NCBI RefSeq assembly: GCF_012926505.1
Contig: NZ_JABBNT010000003.1
Span: 124,001-188,000, forward strand
Source of the DNA: Pacificispira spongiicola
GTDB lineage: Bacteria; Pseudomonadota; Alphaproteobacteria; UBA8366; Aestuariispiraceae
Direction of reading: 5' to 3'
DNA length: 64,000 nucleotides
Positions 44,517-54,460 of this stretch are shown here, one piece after another (position 1 is the stretch's first letter; every line of letters starts with the position of its first letter). The notes under the pieces are model-generated. The model made no database searches, was not told the origin of the DNA, and was given only the letters and a program-made list of their open reading frames with translations. A program made the position numbers and the translations under genes.

Positions 44517-45266
44517 ATGAATGCCGGTCCCGCAAGTCTGAGCCTGCGCAGCTATCGCGGCGCGGTTCAGGCGCACAGCCACGATTATCATCAATTCGTC
44601 CTGCCCCTGCATGGACGTCTGGAAATGGAATCCCGTGGATATGGCGGCTACGTCGATGCGCGGACGGCGGCCTTCGTCCCGGCCGGGGACATCCACGTCT
44701 TCGAGGGACGCGGGGTGGAAACCCGCTGCGTCGTCCTCGATATCCCGCAACGGCGTCTGGGCGCGTTGGATATGAAAGCGGAAGACGGCCCCTCGCCCTT
44801 CTTCCAAGTCGATCGGGCGCTGCATCATCTGCTGTCCTTCGTCGATACGCGCGGCACCGGCGACATCGCGCTACCGGGGCTCATCCTATCGACGGCATTG
44901 GACGCTCTGGCGCCGAACGCGGCAGCCCAGCCGTCCCGATTGCGGGCGGCGCTGTCCTTCATGGTCGCGCGCTACGATCAACCGTTGACGGTCGCCGATA
45001 TCGCCGCCGCCGCGGCGACCAGCCCCAGCCGCCTGTTCGCCCTGTTCAGGGAATGGACGGGAATAAGCCCGCTGGCTTATCTGACCCGTCTGCGCCTGGA
45101 CCGTGCCAAGCTGGCCTTGCGCCATGGGTCCGTCCCCATCGCGCAAATCGCCCTCACCCACGGATTCGGCGACCAAACCGCCTTCACCCGTGCCTTCCGC
45201 CGCGAGGTCGGGGAGACGCCGGGCGCCTATCGTCGGCGCTGCCGACTCGACGGATTGGGTCGGTAA
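44517..45266 (+). CDS. AraC family transcriptional regulator
   Basis: A 249-residue regulator. The N-terminal cupin-like ligand domain starts AHSHDYHQFVLPLHGRLEMESRG. The C-terminal HTH_18 has VADIAAAAATSPSRLFALFREWTGISPLAYLTRLRLDRAKLALRHGSVPIAQIALTHGFGDQTAFTRAFRREVGETPGAYR, with both helix-turn-helix units intact. A GGGAGAGAGAG ribosome site precedes the ATG. It is 79 bp upstream of a DMT exporter, its probable target. Confidence 0.93.
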   Translation: MNAGPASLSLRSYRGAVQAHSHDYHQFVLPLHGRLEMESRGYGGYVDARTAAFVPAGDIHVFEGRGVETRCVVLDIPQRRLGALDMKAEDGPSPFFQVDRALHHLLSFVDTRGTGDIALPGLILSTALDALAPNAAAQPSRLRAALSFMVARYDQPLTVADIAAAAATSPSRLFALFREWTGISPLAYLTRLRLDRAKLALRHGSVPIAQIALTHGFGDQTAFTRAFRREVGETPGAYRRRCRLDGLGR

Positions 45267-45345
45267 AACAGGAGTTAGGGTCAAGACAGGCGCGGTCGTC
45301 ATCGCCAAAATGACCGCGTTTCAGACCTTCCGGACAAATTCGACC

Positions 45346-46230
45346 ATGACCGAATTCCGCGCGACCCTGATCGGGTCCACCGCCGTCTTGATGTGGGGCG
45401 CCCTGGCCCTGTTCACGACCTGGACCGGCGGGATCCCGCCGTTCCAACTGGTCGCCATGACCTTTTCCATCGCCTTCCTGCTGATGCTGGGGAAATGGGT
45501 CCTGTACCGGGAATCGCCGCTGTCCCACCTGCGCCATCCGTTGAAGGTCTGGGTATTCGGCGTGGCGGGATTGTTCGGCTATCACGCCTTCTACTTCCTG
45601 GCGCTGAAGACGGCGCCGGCGGTAGAGGCCAGCCTGATCGCCTATCTGTGGCCCCTGCTGATCGTCGTGTTTTCGGCCCTGTTGCCGGGATCGGAACGAT
45701 TGGGGCCGCATCACCTGATCGGCGCGGTCATGGGTTTCGTCGGCTGCGCCCTGCTGGTGACGAAGGGCGGCAGCATCTCCCTTCAACCCGAATATACCAT
45801 CGGCTATCTGGCGGCGACGGCCTGCGCGCTGACTTGGTCGAGCTATTCCGTCGGATCGCGTTTTTTCGGGTCCGTGCCGACGGATGCGGTGGGCTGGTTC
45901 TGCGCGGCAACGGCCCTGGGCGGCGCCGTCTGTCATCTGGCCTTCGAAGACTGGGTGCAGCCCGCGACGACAGGCGAATGGCTGGGTATCCTGTTGCTCG
46001 GGATCGGACCAGTGGGTGCGGCCTTCTTCACCTGGGATATCGGCATGAAGCGGGGAAACCTGCGCCTGTTGGGTGTGTTCAGCTATATGGCGCCGCTGAT
46101 TTCCGCCCTGTTGCTGGTCGCGACGGGTCAAGCAGAGGCCGATTGGCCGCTTGCCGCCGCCTGCGCGCTCATCACCGGCGGGGCGCTGGTTGCGGCCATT
46201 CGTCAGATCGGGCTTCCAAAACGGGCATAA
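45346..46230 (+). CDS. DMT superfamily exporter (EamA, YddG-like)
   Basis: A 294-residue protein with about ten hydrophobic helices in two EamA repeats. The opening FRATLIGSTAVLMWGALALFTTWTGGIPPFQLVAMTFSIAFLLMLGK and the second repeat EYTIGYLAATACALTWSSYSVGSRFFG match YddG-type aromatic amino acid and paraquat exporters. The ATG at 45346 was chosen; another ATG 12 codons upstream is possible. It follows an AraC regulator. Confidence 0.88.
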   Translation: MTEFRATLIGSTAVLMWGALALFTTWTGGIPPFQLVAMTFSIAFLLMLGKWVLYRESPLSHLRHPLKVWVFGVAGLFGYHAFYFLALKTAPAVEASLIAYLWPLLIVVFSALLPGSERLGPHHLIGAVMGFVGCALLVTKGGSISLQPEYTIGYLAATACALTWSSYSVGSRFFGSVPTDAVGWFCAATALGGAVCHLAFEDWVQPATTGEWLGILLLGIGPVGAAFFTWDIGMKRGNLRLLGVFSYMAPLISALLLVATGQAEADWPLAAACALITGGALVAAIRQIGLPKRA

Positions 46231-46275
46231 ATTCGCTAGGCGAGAACGGTTCGCAACACGAATCGGAGCCTCACC

Positions 46276-46995
46276 ATGTCCGCATCCACACCGGAAACCA
46301 CCTGCCGCCACCTGTTGCGCACCGCCGATAAGGCGGTCCTGTCCACGATCCTGGCGGAAACGGGGGAACCCTATGGGTCCCTGGTCCTGATCGCGGCGAC
46401 GATGCGGGGTGAGGTGTTGATGCTGTTGAGCGACCTTGCCGATCACACGAAGAACCTGAAGGCGGACAATCGCGCGTCCATCCTGGTGGACGGCACGGCC
46501 GGTCTGGACGATCCCCTGACCGGCGCGCGGGCCAGCCTGCACGGCACGGTGGAGCGGGTGGACGATCCGGCGTTGATCGACCGATATGTCCGGCGGCATC
46601 CGTCGGCGGCACTGTATCGCGGGTTCAAGGATTTCAATCTGTACCGCCTGACGCCGGAAAAGGCGCATCTGGTGGCCGGGTTTGGGCGCATTCATTGGGC
46701 GAAGGGCGACGGGCTGCTCTATGTCGGGGACACGGACGCCCTTGCCGCGGCGGAAGCCGGAATCATCGATCACATGAACGACGATCACCTGGACGCGATC
46801 CAGCTCTATGCGCATCGGCTGTTGGGGCTGGACGGGCCGGGTTGGCGTATGACGGGGGTCGATCCCGAAGGCTGCGACCTGCGCCGGGGTGGCGCCGTCG
46901 CCCGCCTTGCCTTCGATACGCCGATGGCGACATCCGACGCGGTCCGCGCGGAATTGGTGCGGCTGGTGAAGAAGGCCCGAAATCCGGCACCGTAA
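46276..46995 (+). CDS. HugZ-family heme-utilisation-like protein (PNPOx fold + DUF2470)
   Basis: A 239-residue soluble protein. The N-terminal split-barrel PNPOx-like domain has RHLLRTADKAVLSTILAETGEPYGSLVLIAATMRGEVLMLLSDLADHTKNL (residues about 11-61), and the C-terminal DUF2470 region has IDHMNDDHLDAIQLYAHRL. HugZ/HutZ proteins are heme oxygenase-like in pathogens, but many homologues are only FMN- or heme-binding. No heme uptake genes are nearby, so a function beyond the fold is unproven. Confidence 0.87.
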   Translation: MSASTPETTCRHLLRTADKAVLSTILAETGEPYGSLVLIAATMRGEVLMLLSDLADHTKNLKADNRASILVDGTAGLDDPLTGARASLHGTVERVDDPALIDRYVRRHPSAALYRGFKDFNLYRLTPEKAHLVAGFGRIHWAKGDGLLYVGDTDALAAAEAGIIDHMNDDHLDAIQLYAHRLLGLDGPGWRMTGVDPEGCDLRRGGAVARLAFDTPMATSDAVRAELVRLVKKARNPAP

Positions 46996-47163
46996 GACCC
47001 GTTCCGACTCGCCATCCCGGATCGTGCTTAGTATAACAACGCCGACGTCGGTGGGCATCCGCACGGATGAATGAGGGCCACCGTCTTCGACGCGAAACAA
47101 ACCATGTCCCGAACCCCGCCGTGTCAACCGGACGATGCGGTCTTTTCGGAGACGGGACGCACA

Positions 47164-48783
<1,620 letters not shown>

Positions 48784-48808
48784 TCCGTCGTCATCGGAAT
48801 CAGATCAG

Positions 48809-48839
48809 CCCCGTCGGTCGCAGGATCGGCGGGGTTTTT
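48809..48839 (+). terminator. rho-independent terminator after pckA
   Basis: CCCCGTCGGTC pairs with GATCGGCGGGG (ending 48834) and is followed by TTTTT (48835-48839), 26 bp after the pckA stop. Confidence 0.85.
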
Positions 48840-48956
48840 CTTTGGCTATATTGTGCCTCCCATACCCATTAGTATGATTGTGTGCTAGTTTAAGTAGTTA
48901 AAAAATGTTCGTTTTTTATACGTTGAGGTTCGTGCTCAAAATCGGACGAGGGTGAT

Positions 48957-49550
48957 ATGCATTTTAGACTGACCTATGCGGGCCAATTGTTGGCCAGCAG
49001 AAACGACAAAACACAATCAAAACGGTCATTGCATAAGCACGACATTAGGAAGTCATTTCATAAGCAACTAAAGTGTTTATGGAGCGAACATCCGGTTCTT
49101 TCGCGCGGACATACTTCCGCTCCTGTTATCGGTTCCACCTCTATGAAGAGCGAAATTGATTCTCTGGGGTTTAGGTGGAAGCCGATCGTGACAGAGAAAA
49201 ACGGTTTGATATGTGCGCTCGATATACTGCTGCTTCGGCACGGAGCACCCGGTCGAACAATTCAAGACATTGATAATCGCGTGAAAACGATTTTTGACGC
49301 GCTTTGCATGCCACGTTCTCCAGAAGCACTTGGAGCGGCGTTGCCGGAAGGCCCCCGCACTCCAGACGCCGACGAATCTCCATTCTACGTGTTGTTGGAA
49401 GACGACAGTTTAATTACGCATCTATCCGTTACTTCAGATATTCTTCTAGAACCTGTTGAAGGAGTTCCAGCGGATCAATCCGCTCGGTTGGTAATTAGCG
49501 TAACCGTTCGCCCGTACAATGTAACACAGGATAACCTCGACTTTTCGTAG
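48957..49550 (+). CDS. RusA-like Holliday-junction-resolvase-fold protein, low GC, function unproven
   Basis: A 197-residue protein of unknown function. The middle reads ALDILLLRHGAPGRTIQDIDNRVKTIFDAL, then FYVLLEDDSLITHLSV. The D-x-D-N (D104, D106), D114 and E-D-D (148-150) pattern matches RusA catalytic aspartates and spacing, so a RusA-like endonuclease fold is the best reading. The N-terminus (residues 1-90, Lys/His-rich, KHDIRKSFHKQLKCLW) is not RusA-like. Base and codon use are clearly more AT-rich than the neighbours (AGA, TTT, TTA, ATA frequent). A GAGGGT site precedes the ATG. The gene stands alone between pckA and a TPR gene with an AT-rich promoter region (A6...T6 repeat at 48900-48917). 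Signs of horizontal transfer. Confidence 0.6.
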   Translation: MHFRLTYAGQLLASRNDKTQSKRSLHKHDIRKSFHKQLKCLWSEHPVLSRGHTSAPVIGSTSMKSEIDSLGFRWKPIVTEKNGLICALDILLLRHGAPGRTIQDIDNRVKTIFDALCMPRSPEALGAALPEGPRTPDADESPFYVLLEDDSLITHLSVTSDILLEPVEGVPADQSARLVISVTVRPYNVTQDNLDFS

Positions 49551-49567
49551 GCGAAACGCGCTTCCCC

Positions 49568-50341
49568 CTATTCCTTGACGTCCAGCTTTTCCAGATTGCG
49601 ACGGGCGAGTTCGGCGGCGGGGCGGCCGTCATGCATTTCGATCAGGTGCAGCCAATCCTTGCGGGCCCCGGCGAGATCGCCCTTCAAGCGCAGCAAAATG
49701 CCGCGTTCCAACAGGGCCTCCGGTTGGTCCGGGTCGATGGACAAGGCCCTATTCGCGTCTTCCAGCGCCAGGCCTTCCGCCTCCACGAAGCGATAGGCGC
49801 TGGCCCGCAGGGCGAAGGCCGCCGGGTCCGTTGGGTCCAGCTCGATCGACCGGTTCAGATCGTCGATGGCTTCCCAGAAATGCGATTGCTGCGACAGGAC
49901 CATGGCCCTGTCGACCAGGATCGCCGGAGAATCCGGATAGATGTCCAGGGCCGCCGTCTGCGCCGCCCGCGCCCGGTCCAAATCGCCCGCATCCATCCAG
50001 GCTATCCCGGCATGGGCCATGACGTCGGCGACAATTTCAGCGGGGGTCGTATCGGGCATGGCCTTGGCCAATTCCTCGAATCGCGCAGCAGCCTCCGCCG
50101 GTTGGCCCAGCATCATGAGCGCCACGGCCTCGCAATGCCGCGCGGGAACACCGCCGCCCAAATCCTGCCAGCTCAACGCCCGTTCGAAGGCCGCGCCGGG
50201 ATCGATGCGGGCCAGACGCATGCAATCGTGATATTCCGTTTCCTGCGCCGACTCCACGGTTTGCGCCCGGACGGAAGTCCCGGTCGCCATCAGCAGCGGC
50301 AGACACAACAGGAAGGCTAACGGTTGAAGACGGCTGTTCAT
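49568..50341 (-). CDS. secreted tetratricopeptide-repeat protein
   Basis: A 257-residue exported protein. A signal peptide (SRLQPLAFLLCLPLLMATGTSVRAQ, residues about 3-26) is followed by about five TPR units: MLGQPAEAAARFEELAKAMP, MDAGDLDRARAAQTAALDIYPDS, QQSHFWEAIDDLNRSIELDPTDPAAF, VEAEGLALEDANRALSIDPDQPEAL and LKGDLAGARKDWLHLIEMH. The ATG at 50341 was chosen because the signal peptide starts there; the longer frame is unlikely. It converges with the RusA-like gene, 17 bp away. Scaffold-type function only. Confidence 0.85.
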   Translation of the reverse strand: MNSRLQPLAFLLCLPLLMATGTSVRAQTVESAQETEYHDCMRLARIDPGAAFERALSWQDLGGGVPARHCEAVALMMLGQPAEAAARFEELAKAMPDTTPAEIVADVMAHAGIAWMDAGDLDRARAAQTAALDIYPDSPAILVDRAMVLSQQSHFWEAIDDLNRSIELDPTDPAAFALRASAYRFVEAEGLALEDANRALSIDPDQPEALLERGILLRLKGDLAGARKDWLHLIEMHDGRPAAELARRNLEKLDVKE

Positions 50342-50398
50342 GGCCCTAAGGTCTTCCGCGCACGCCCCCGGCGCAAGTTTAATTTTCAAGGCTTTTTC

Positions 50399-51295
50399 AT
50401 GGCGTTCACGGCCCCGCATGTACCGCATATCTTCGTGTTCGGACTGGGTTACAGCGCGCATGCGCTGGCGCGCCATTTGCGCCAATCGGGAACCCTGATT
50501 TCCGCCACCTGCCGTACGCGGGAAAAGCAGCGCCGGTTGCGCGATGCGGGGATCGACGCGCATATCTTCGACCGCAGTAATGCGCTGGACACGGACGGGC
50601 GCCGCGCGCTGGAACAGGCAACGCATTTACTGAGTTCCGTCCCGCCGGACGAAGACGGCGACCCTGTGATCGACCTCCATGGCGGCGATATTCGGAACGC
50701 CGCGCCGTTCGACTGGATCGGCTATCTGTCGACCACGGGCGTCTATGGCAATCGCGACGGGGCGACGGTGGACGAAACCGCCGACCTGACACCCAGCGGA
50801 TCGCGTGGACGCCGCCGGTTGCTGGCGGAACAGGCCTGGTTCTCGCTGGGGGAGGCCGGGCCGGTCCAAACCTTCCGCCTTGCCGGAATTTACGGGCCCG
50901 GCCGCAACGCGCTGGAAACCGTCCGGTCGGGCCGCGCCAAGCGCGTGGTGAAGCCGGGACAGGTCTTCAGTCGCATTCATGTCGACGATATTCGACAGAT
51001 CCTGCTGGCCTCCATGGCGAAACCGGAGAATGGGGCGGCCTATAATTGTTGCGACGACGACCCGGCCCCGCCGCAGGAGGTCATCGCCTATGCCTGTGAA
51101 TTGATGGGCGTGGAACCACCGCCGGAAATCCCCTTCGAAGAGGCGGAATTGTCGCCGATGGCGCGCAGTTTCTACGCCGACAACAAACGTGTCAGCAACG
51201 ACCGAATCAAGCGGGAGCTTGGCGTGGATTTGCTGTGGCCCAGCTATCGTTCGGCGCTAAAGACCCTGCACGATCTCAGCGATCGCGCGTCCTAA
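50399..51295 (+). CDS. SDR family NAD(P)-dependent oxidoreductase (YeeZ-like)
   Basis: A 298-residue atypical extended SDR. The N-terminal strand HIFVFGLGYSAHALARHLRQSG carries the Rossmann glycine turn (GLGYSA). STTGVYGNRDGATVDETADLTPSGSRGRRR lies in the middle, and FRLAGIYGPGRNALETV follows. The usual YxxxK is degenerate (STTGVYG...), as in YeeZ-type atypical SDRs. The ATG at 50399 is set against a longer frame that overlaps the divergent TPR gene. Its 3' end overlaps the convergent hydrolase by 39 bp. Substrate unknown. Confidence 0.82.
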   Translation: MAFTAPHVPHIFVFGLGYSAHALARHLRQSGTLISATCRTREKQRRLRDAGIDAHIFDRSNALDTDGRRALEQATHLLSSVPPDEDGDPVIDLHGGDIRNAAPFDWIGYLSTTGVYGNRDGATVDETADLTPSGSRGRRRLLAEQAWFSLGEAGPVQTFRLAGIYGPGRNALETVRSGRAKRVVKPGQVFSRIHVDDIRQILLASMAKPENGAAYNCCDDDPAPPQEVIAYACELMGVEPPPEIPFEEAELSPMARSFYADNKRVSNDRIKRELGVDLLWPSYRSALKTLHDLSDRAS

Positions 51296-52063
51296 CCGCG
51301 CCAGATCGGCATCCGTCGACAGGCGATGGTCGCCGCCGTCTACAATCTCCAAATCGACCGACGACGCATCGATATGGGCCGCAACGCGTTCCGCATGGGC
51401 CATCGGCACGACCTCGTCCGCCGTGCCGTGCAGAATACGCACGGGCCCGGCGACGGAAAGTTTCGGCCCGTCCAGTATCGCATGTGTGGCGCTTTCCTCT
51501 ATCAGGCGGCGAGTGATCGGATAGGCATCGTCGTCGAATTCCGACGGGCGGTACCAGACCCCGTCGCGGTCCAGCGCCGCCCGTGCCTCTGGCGGCAGGG
51601 CGGGCAGCATCAGCGTCTGCGTGAAATCCGGGGCCGGTGCGATCAGGACCAGCCCCTTGACCCGTGCGGCGCGGTCGCGGGCCAGCATCATCGCCATCCA
51701 CGCGCCCATGGACGACCCGACGACAATTTGCGACCCCTCGCAGACACGGTCGAAGACAAGTTTCGCATCCTCGTACCAATCGCCGATCGTGCCGTTTGCG
51801 AAATCACCGTCGCTCAACCCATGTCCGCGATAGTCGAATCGGGTAAAGGCCATACCGTGGTCGGGGCAGAAGCGAGACAGGAATTCCGCCTTGCCGCCGT
51901 CCATATTGGAATGGAACCCGCCGCAGAACAGGATGCCCGGCGGCTCGGCCCTTGCCGAAACGCCGGACATGCTTGTATTCGCGGAACAATGCCGGTATGC
52001 GACCCTTCCGGGACCGGAATCGCCCGGCAAGGTCTGTTCCAAGTAGCGGATCGGCTGTGACAT
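51257..52063 (-). CDS. alpha/beta hydrolase
   Basis: A 268-residue alpha/beta-fold hydrolase. The nucleophile elbow is VVGSSMGAWMAMML (G-x-S-x-G), the acid is in RILHGTADEVVP and the histidine in GGDHRLST, all in family order. FDYRGHGLSDGDF forms the oxyanion-side loop. The ATG at 52063 was chosen over an upstream in-frame codon. It is divergent from a glycosyltransferase across 42 bp and overlaps the SDR gene. Substrate unknown. Confidence 0.87.
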   Translation of the reverse strand: MSQPIRYLEQTLPGDSGPGRVAYRHCSANTSMSGVSARAEPPGILFCGGFHSNMDGGKAEFLSRFCPDHGMAFTRFDYRGHGLSDGDFANGTIGDWYEDAKLVFDRVCEGSQIVVGSSMGAWMAMMLARDRAARVKGLVLIAPAPDFTQTLMLPALPPEARAALDRDGVWYRPSEFDDDAYPITRRLIEESATHAILDGPKLSVAGPVRILHGTADEVVPMAHAERVAAHIDASSVDLEIVDGGDHRLSTDADLARLGRAIAEIVQGL

Positions 52064-52105
52064 GGCGTATCGTCCGGATATCGGTAAACAGGGTTGGTGA
52101 CTAGC

Positions 52106-53308
52106 ATGAGCGCGACGGAGGATCAAAGCACGGGCGGAGGGCCGGAAGGCCTGGGCACCGTGCTACAGGTTCTGCCCGCCCTTGAAACCGGTGGCGTCGA
52201 GCGGACCGCAGTCGATATCGCCATCGCGCTCAAGGATGCCGGATATCATCCGCTGGTCGCATCGTCCGGCGGCCGCATGGTGCGCGAACTGGCGCGCGCC
52301 GATATCGAACATATCGACCTGCCCCTGGCCAGCAAGAACTGGCTGACCATGCGTCGCAATGCCGACCGGTTGGAAGCGATCATCCGTGATCGAAACGTCG
52401 ATATCGTCCATGCCCGCAGCCGTGCCCCGGCCTGGAGCGCCTATTGGGCGGCGCAGCGCACGGGCACACGGTTCGTCACCACGTTCCACGGCACCTACAA
52501 CTTCACCAACCCGCTGAAGAAGTTTTACAATTCGGTCATGGTCCGGGCCGACCGCGTGATCGCGAACAGCGAATTCATCCGCCGTCACATTCAGGCCAAC
52601 TATCGCGTGGACGGCACGAAGCTGCGCGTGATCCATCGCGGCATCGATATCGACCTTTATTCGGGGGAGGCCGTGTCGGCGGAACGCCTGATCCGCCTGT
52701 CCGAACGCTGGCGTCTGCCGGACGGCGTGCCCGTTGTCATGCTGCCGGGCCGACTGACCCGTTGGAAGGGTCAATTGCTGTTGGTGAAGGCGCTTGCCGA
52801 AATGCAGACGCGGCCCGTCCGATGCCTGTTGGTCGGCGATGCGCAGGGCCGTACGGCGTTCGAACAGGAAGTCCTGGCGCTTGCCCGGAAACTGAAGGTC
52901 GATCACGCGGTGCATGTCGTGGGTGCCTGCGACGACATGCCGGCGGCGCTGAAATTGTCCGACGTCGTGGTGTCCGCGTCGACCGATCCGGAAGCCTTCG
53001 GACGGGTCGCGGTGGAAGGCCAGGCCATGGGGCGGCTGGTCGTCGCCCCGGCCCATGGCGGGGCACCGGAACAGATCATGGACCGGGAAACCGGCTTCCT
53101 GTTCCGGCCCGGCGACGCTTACGACCTCGCCAACAAGCTGGACATCGCGCTGAACCTGAGCCCCGAGCAGCGCCAGCGTATCGGCGCCGCGGCGGTCGCC
53201 AACGCGCAGGCGCATTTCACCAAGACCGGCATGGCCAAGGCGACGCTGGACGTTTACGAGGAACTGCTGCGCGCGCCTGCCCGCGCCCCGGCGGCCAGCG
53301 CGGCCTGA
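52106..53308 (+). CDS. glycosyltransferase family 4 (GT-B)
   Basis: A 400-residue GT-B protein. The N-terminal domain has QVLPALETGGVERTAVDIAIALKDAGY, and the C-terminal domain has VVMLPGRLTRWKGQLLLVKALAEM and the SDVVVSASTDPEAFGRVAVEGQAMGRLVVAPAHGGAPE donor-binding motif (EAFGRVAVEGQAMG). It retains sugar from a nucleotide donor onto an outer-core or O-antigen acceptor; the acceptor cannot be named. The ATG at 52106 was chosen over GTG/TTG codons just upstream. It is 6 bp upstream of a GT9 gene, and the two are likely one operon. Confidence 0.9.
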   Translation: MSATEDQSTGGGPEGLGTVLQVLPALETGGVERTAVDIAIALKDAGYHPLVASSGGRMVRELARADIEHIDLPLASKNWLTMRRNADRLEAIIRDRNVDIVHARSRAPAWSAYWAAQRTGTRFVTTFHGTYNFTNPLKKFYNSVMVRADRVIANSEFIRRHIQANYRVDGTKLRVIHRGIDIDLYSGEAVSAERLIRLSERWRLPDGVPVVMLPGRLTRWKGQLLLVKALAEMQTRPVRCLLVGDAQGRTAFEQEVLALARKLKVDHAVHVVGACDDMPAALKLSDVVVSASTDPEAFGRVAVEGQAMGRLVVAPAHGGAPEQIMDRETGFLFRPGDAYDLANKLDIALNLSPEQRQRIGAAAVANAQAHFTKTGMAKATLDVYEELLRAPARAPAASAA

Positions 53309-53314
53309 TCCGGT

Positions 53315-54247
53315 ATGACCACGGCGGAAGAACAGGACCGGCTACTGGTCATCAAGCTGGGTGCGCTGGGCGATTTCGTTCAGGCGATGGGCCCGTTTCA
53401 GGCCATCCGCAAGGCCCATCCGACCGCCGATATCACCCTGCTGACGACCAAGCCCTTGGCGGAACTGGCGGAGCGATCCGGCTGGTTCGACCATGTCTGG
53501 ATCGACGAGCGTCCGCGCAGCCTGTCCGGCTATTGGGCCTTGCGGCGGCGGTTGCTGTCCGGCCGGTTCCGCATGATCTTCGACCTTCAGACATCCGACC
53601 GATCCAGCAATTACTGGCGCATGTTGTGGCCCCACCGACCGCTTCTGTCCGGCATCGCGGCGGGCGCGTCCCATCCGCACGACAATCCGGACCGCGACAC
53701 GATGCACACGCGGGACCGGCAGCGAGACCAGTTGTTCCGTGCAGGCATTCCGTCAGTTCCGCCGCCGGACGTCTCCTGGATGACGGCCGACCTGTCGCAT
53801 CTGTCCCTGCCGGACCGATTCGGCCTGATCGTACCCGGCGGTGCGCCGCATCGGCCGGAAAAAAGATGGCCGGCCGACCGCTTTGGCGCGCTTGCGCGTC
53901 ACTGGGTGGCGAACGGCCTGACGCCGGTGCTGATCGGAACGACGGCGGATGTGGATTGGACCGCCGCCATCGCCGAATCCTGCCCCCAGGCCCTGAACCT
54001 GACCGGACGGACAAGCCTGTTTGAACTGGCCGGTCTTGCCCGGCAGGCGGAAATCGCGGTCGGCAACGATACCGGCCCGATGCATCTGGCCGCCGTCACC
54101 GGATGCCGATGTCTGGTCCTGTATTCCCACGCGTCCGACCCGGCGCTGTGCGCGCAGAAGGGGCCGCGGGTCGATATCCTGCGCGTCCCGGTCCTGTCGG
54201 ACCTGTCCGTCGATACTGTGACCGAACGGCTAGAAACCGGCGCGTAA
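53315..54247 (+). CDS. glycosyltransferase family 9 (LPS heptosyltransferase-like)
   Basis: A 310-residue GT-B protein of the heptosyltransferase family, normally adding ADP-heptose to the LPS inner core. The N-terminus has LLVIKLGALGDFVQAMGPFQAIRKAHP, and the C-terminus has FGLIVPGGAPHRPEKRWPADRFGALA and EIAVGNDTGPMHLAAVTGCRCLVLYS. It follows the GT4 gene by 6 bp. A role in core or O-chain assembly is inferred. Confidence 0.9.
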   Translation: MTTAEEQDRLLVIKLGALGDFVQAMGPFQAIRKAHPTADITLLTTKPLAELAERSGWFDHVWIDERPRSLSGYWALRRRLLSGRFRMIFDLQTSDRSSNYWRMLWPHRPLLSGIAAGASHPHDNPDRDTMHTRDRQRDQLFRAGIPSVPPPDVSWMTADLSHLSLPDRFGLIVPGGAPHRPEKRWPADRFGALARHWVANGLTPVLIGTTADVDWTAAIAESCPQALNLTGRTSLFELAGLARQAEIAVGNDTGPMHLAAVTGCRCLVLYSHASDPALCAQKGPRVDILRVPVLSDLSVDTVTERLETGA

Positions 54248-54324
54248 TTCCTTTGCCCCCCTTGTCAGTGCGGAAAAGCAGGCGTAGAACGCCCGCACGA
54301 GCGAAACGAGCGGTATCGACTGGC

Positions 54325-54341
54325 CGCCCTTGGTAAGGGCG
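54325..54341 (+). other. small hairpin in the thrS leader
   Basis: CGCCCTT (54325-54331) pairs with AAGGGCG (54335-54341) in the 213-bp region upstream of thrS. It could be part of a leader structure; no clear anti-Shine-Dalgarno element is seen. Confidence 0.35.
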
Positions 54342-54460
54342 AGGCGATATCGGACCCTCGCAGACAGGTTGTGGAGGCGGTCTTTCAAAACGACCGAGAT
54401 ATCCGCGATCCGGAAGCGGTGCCCCGTTTGGTAGACGGGACCTGGAAGGAGAAACGAGCC

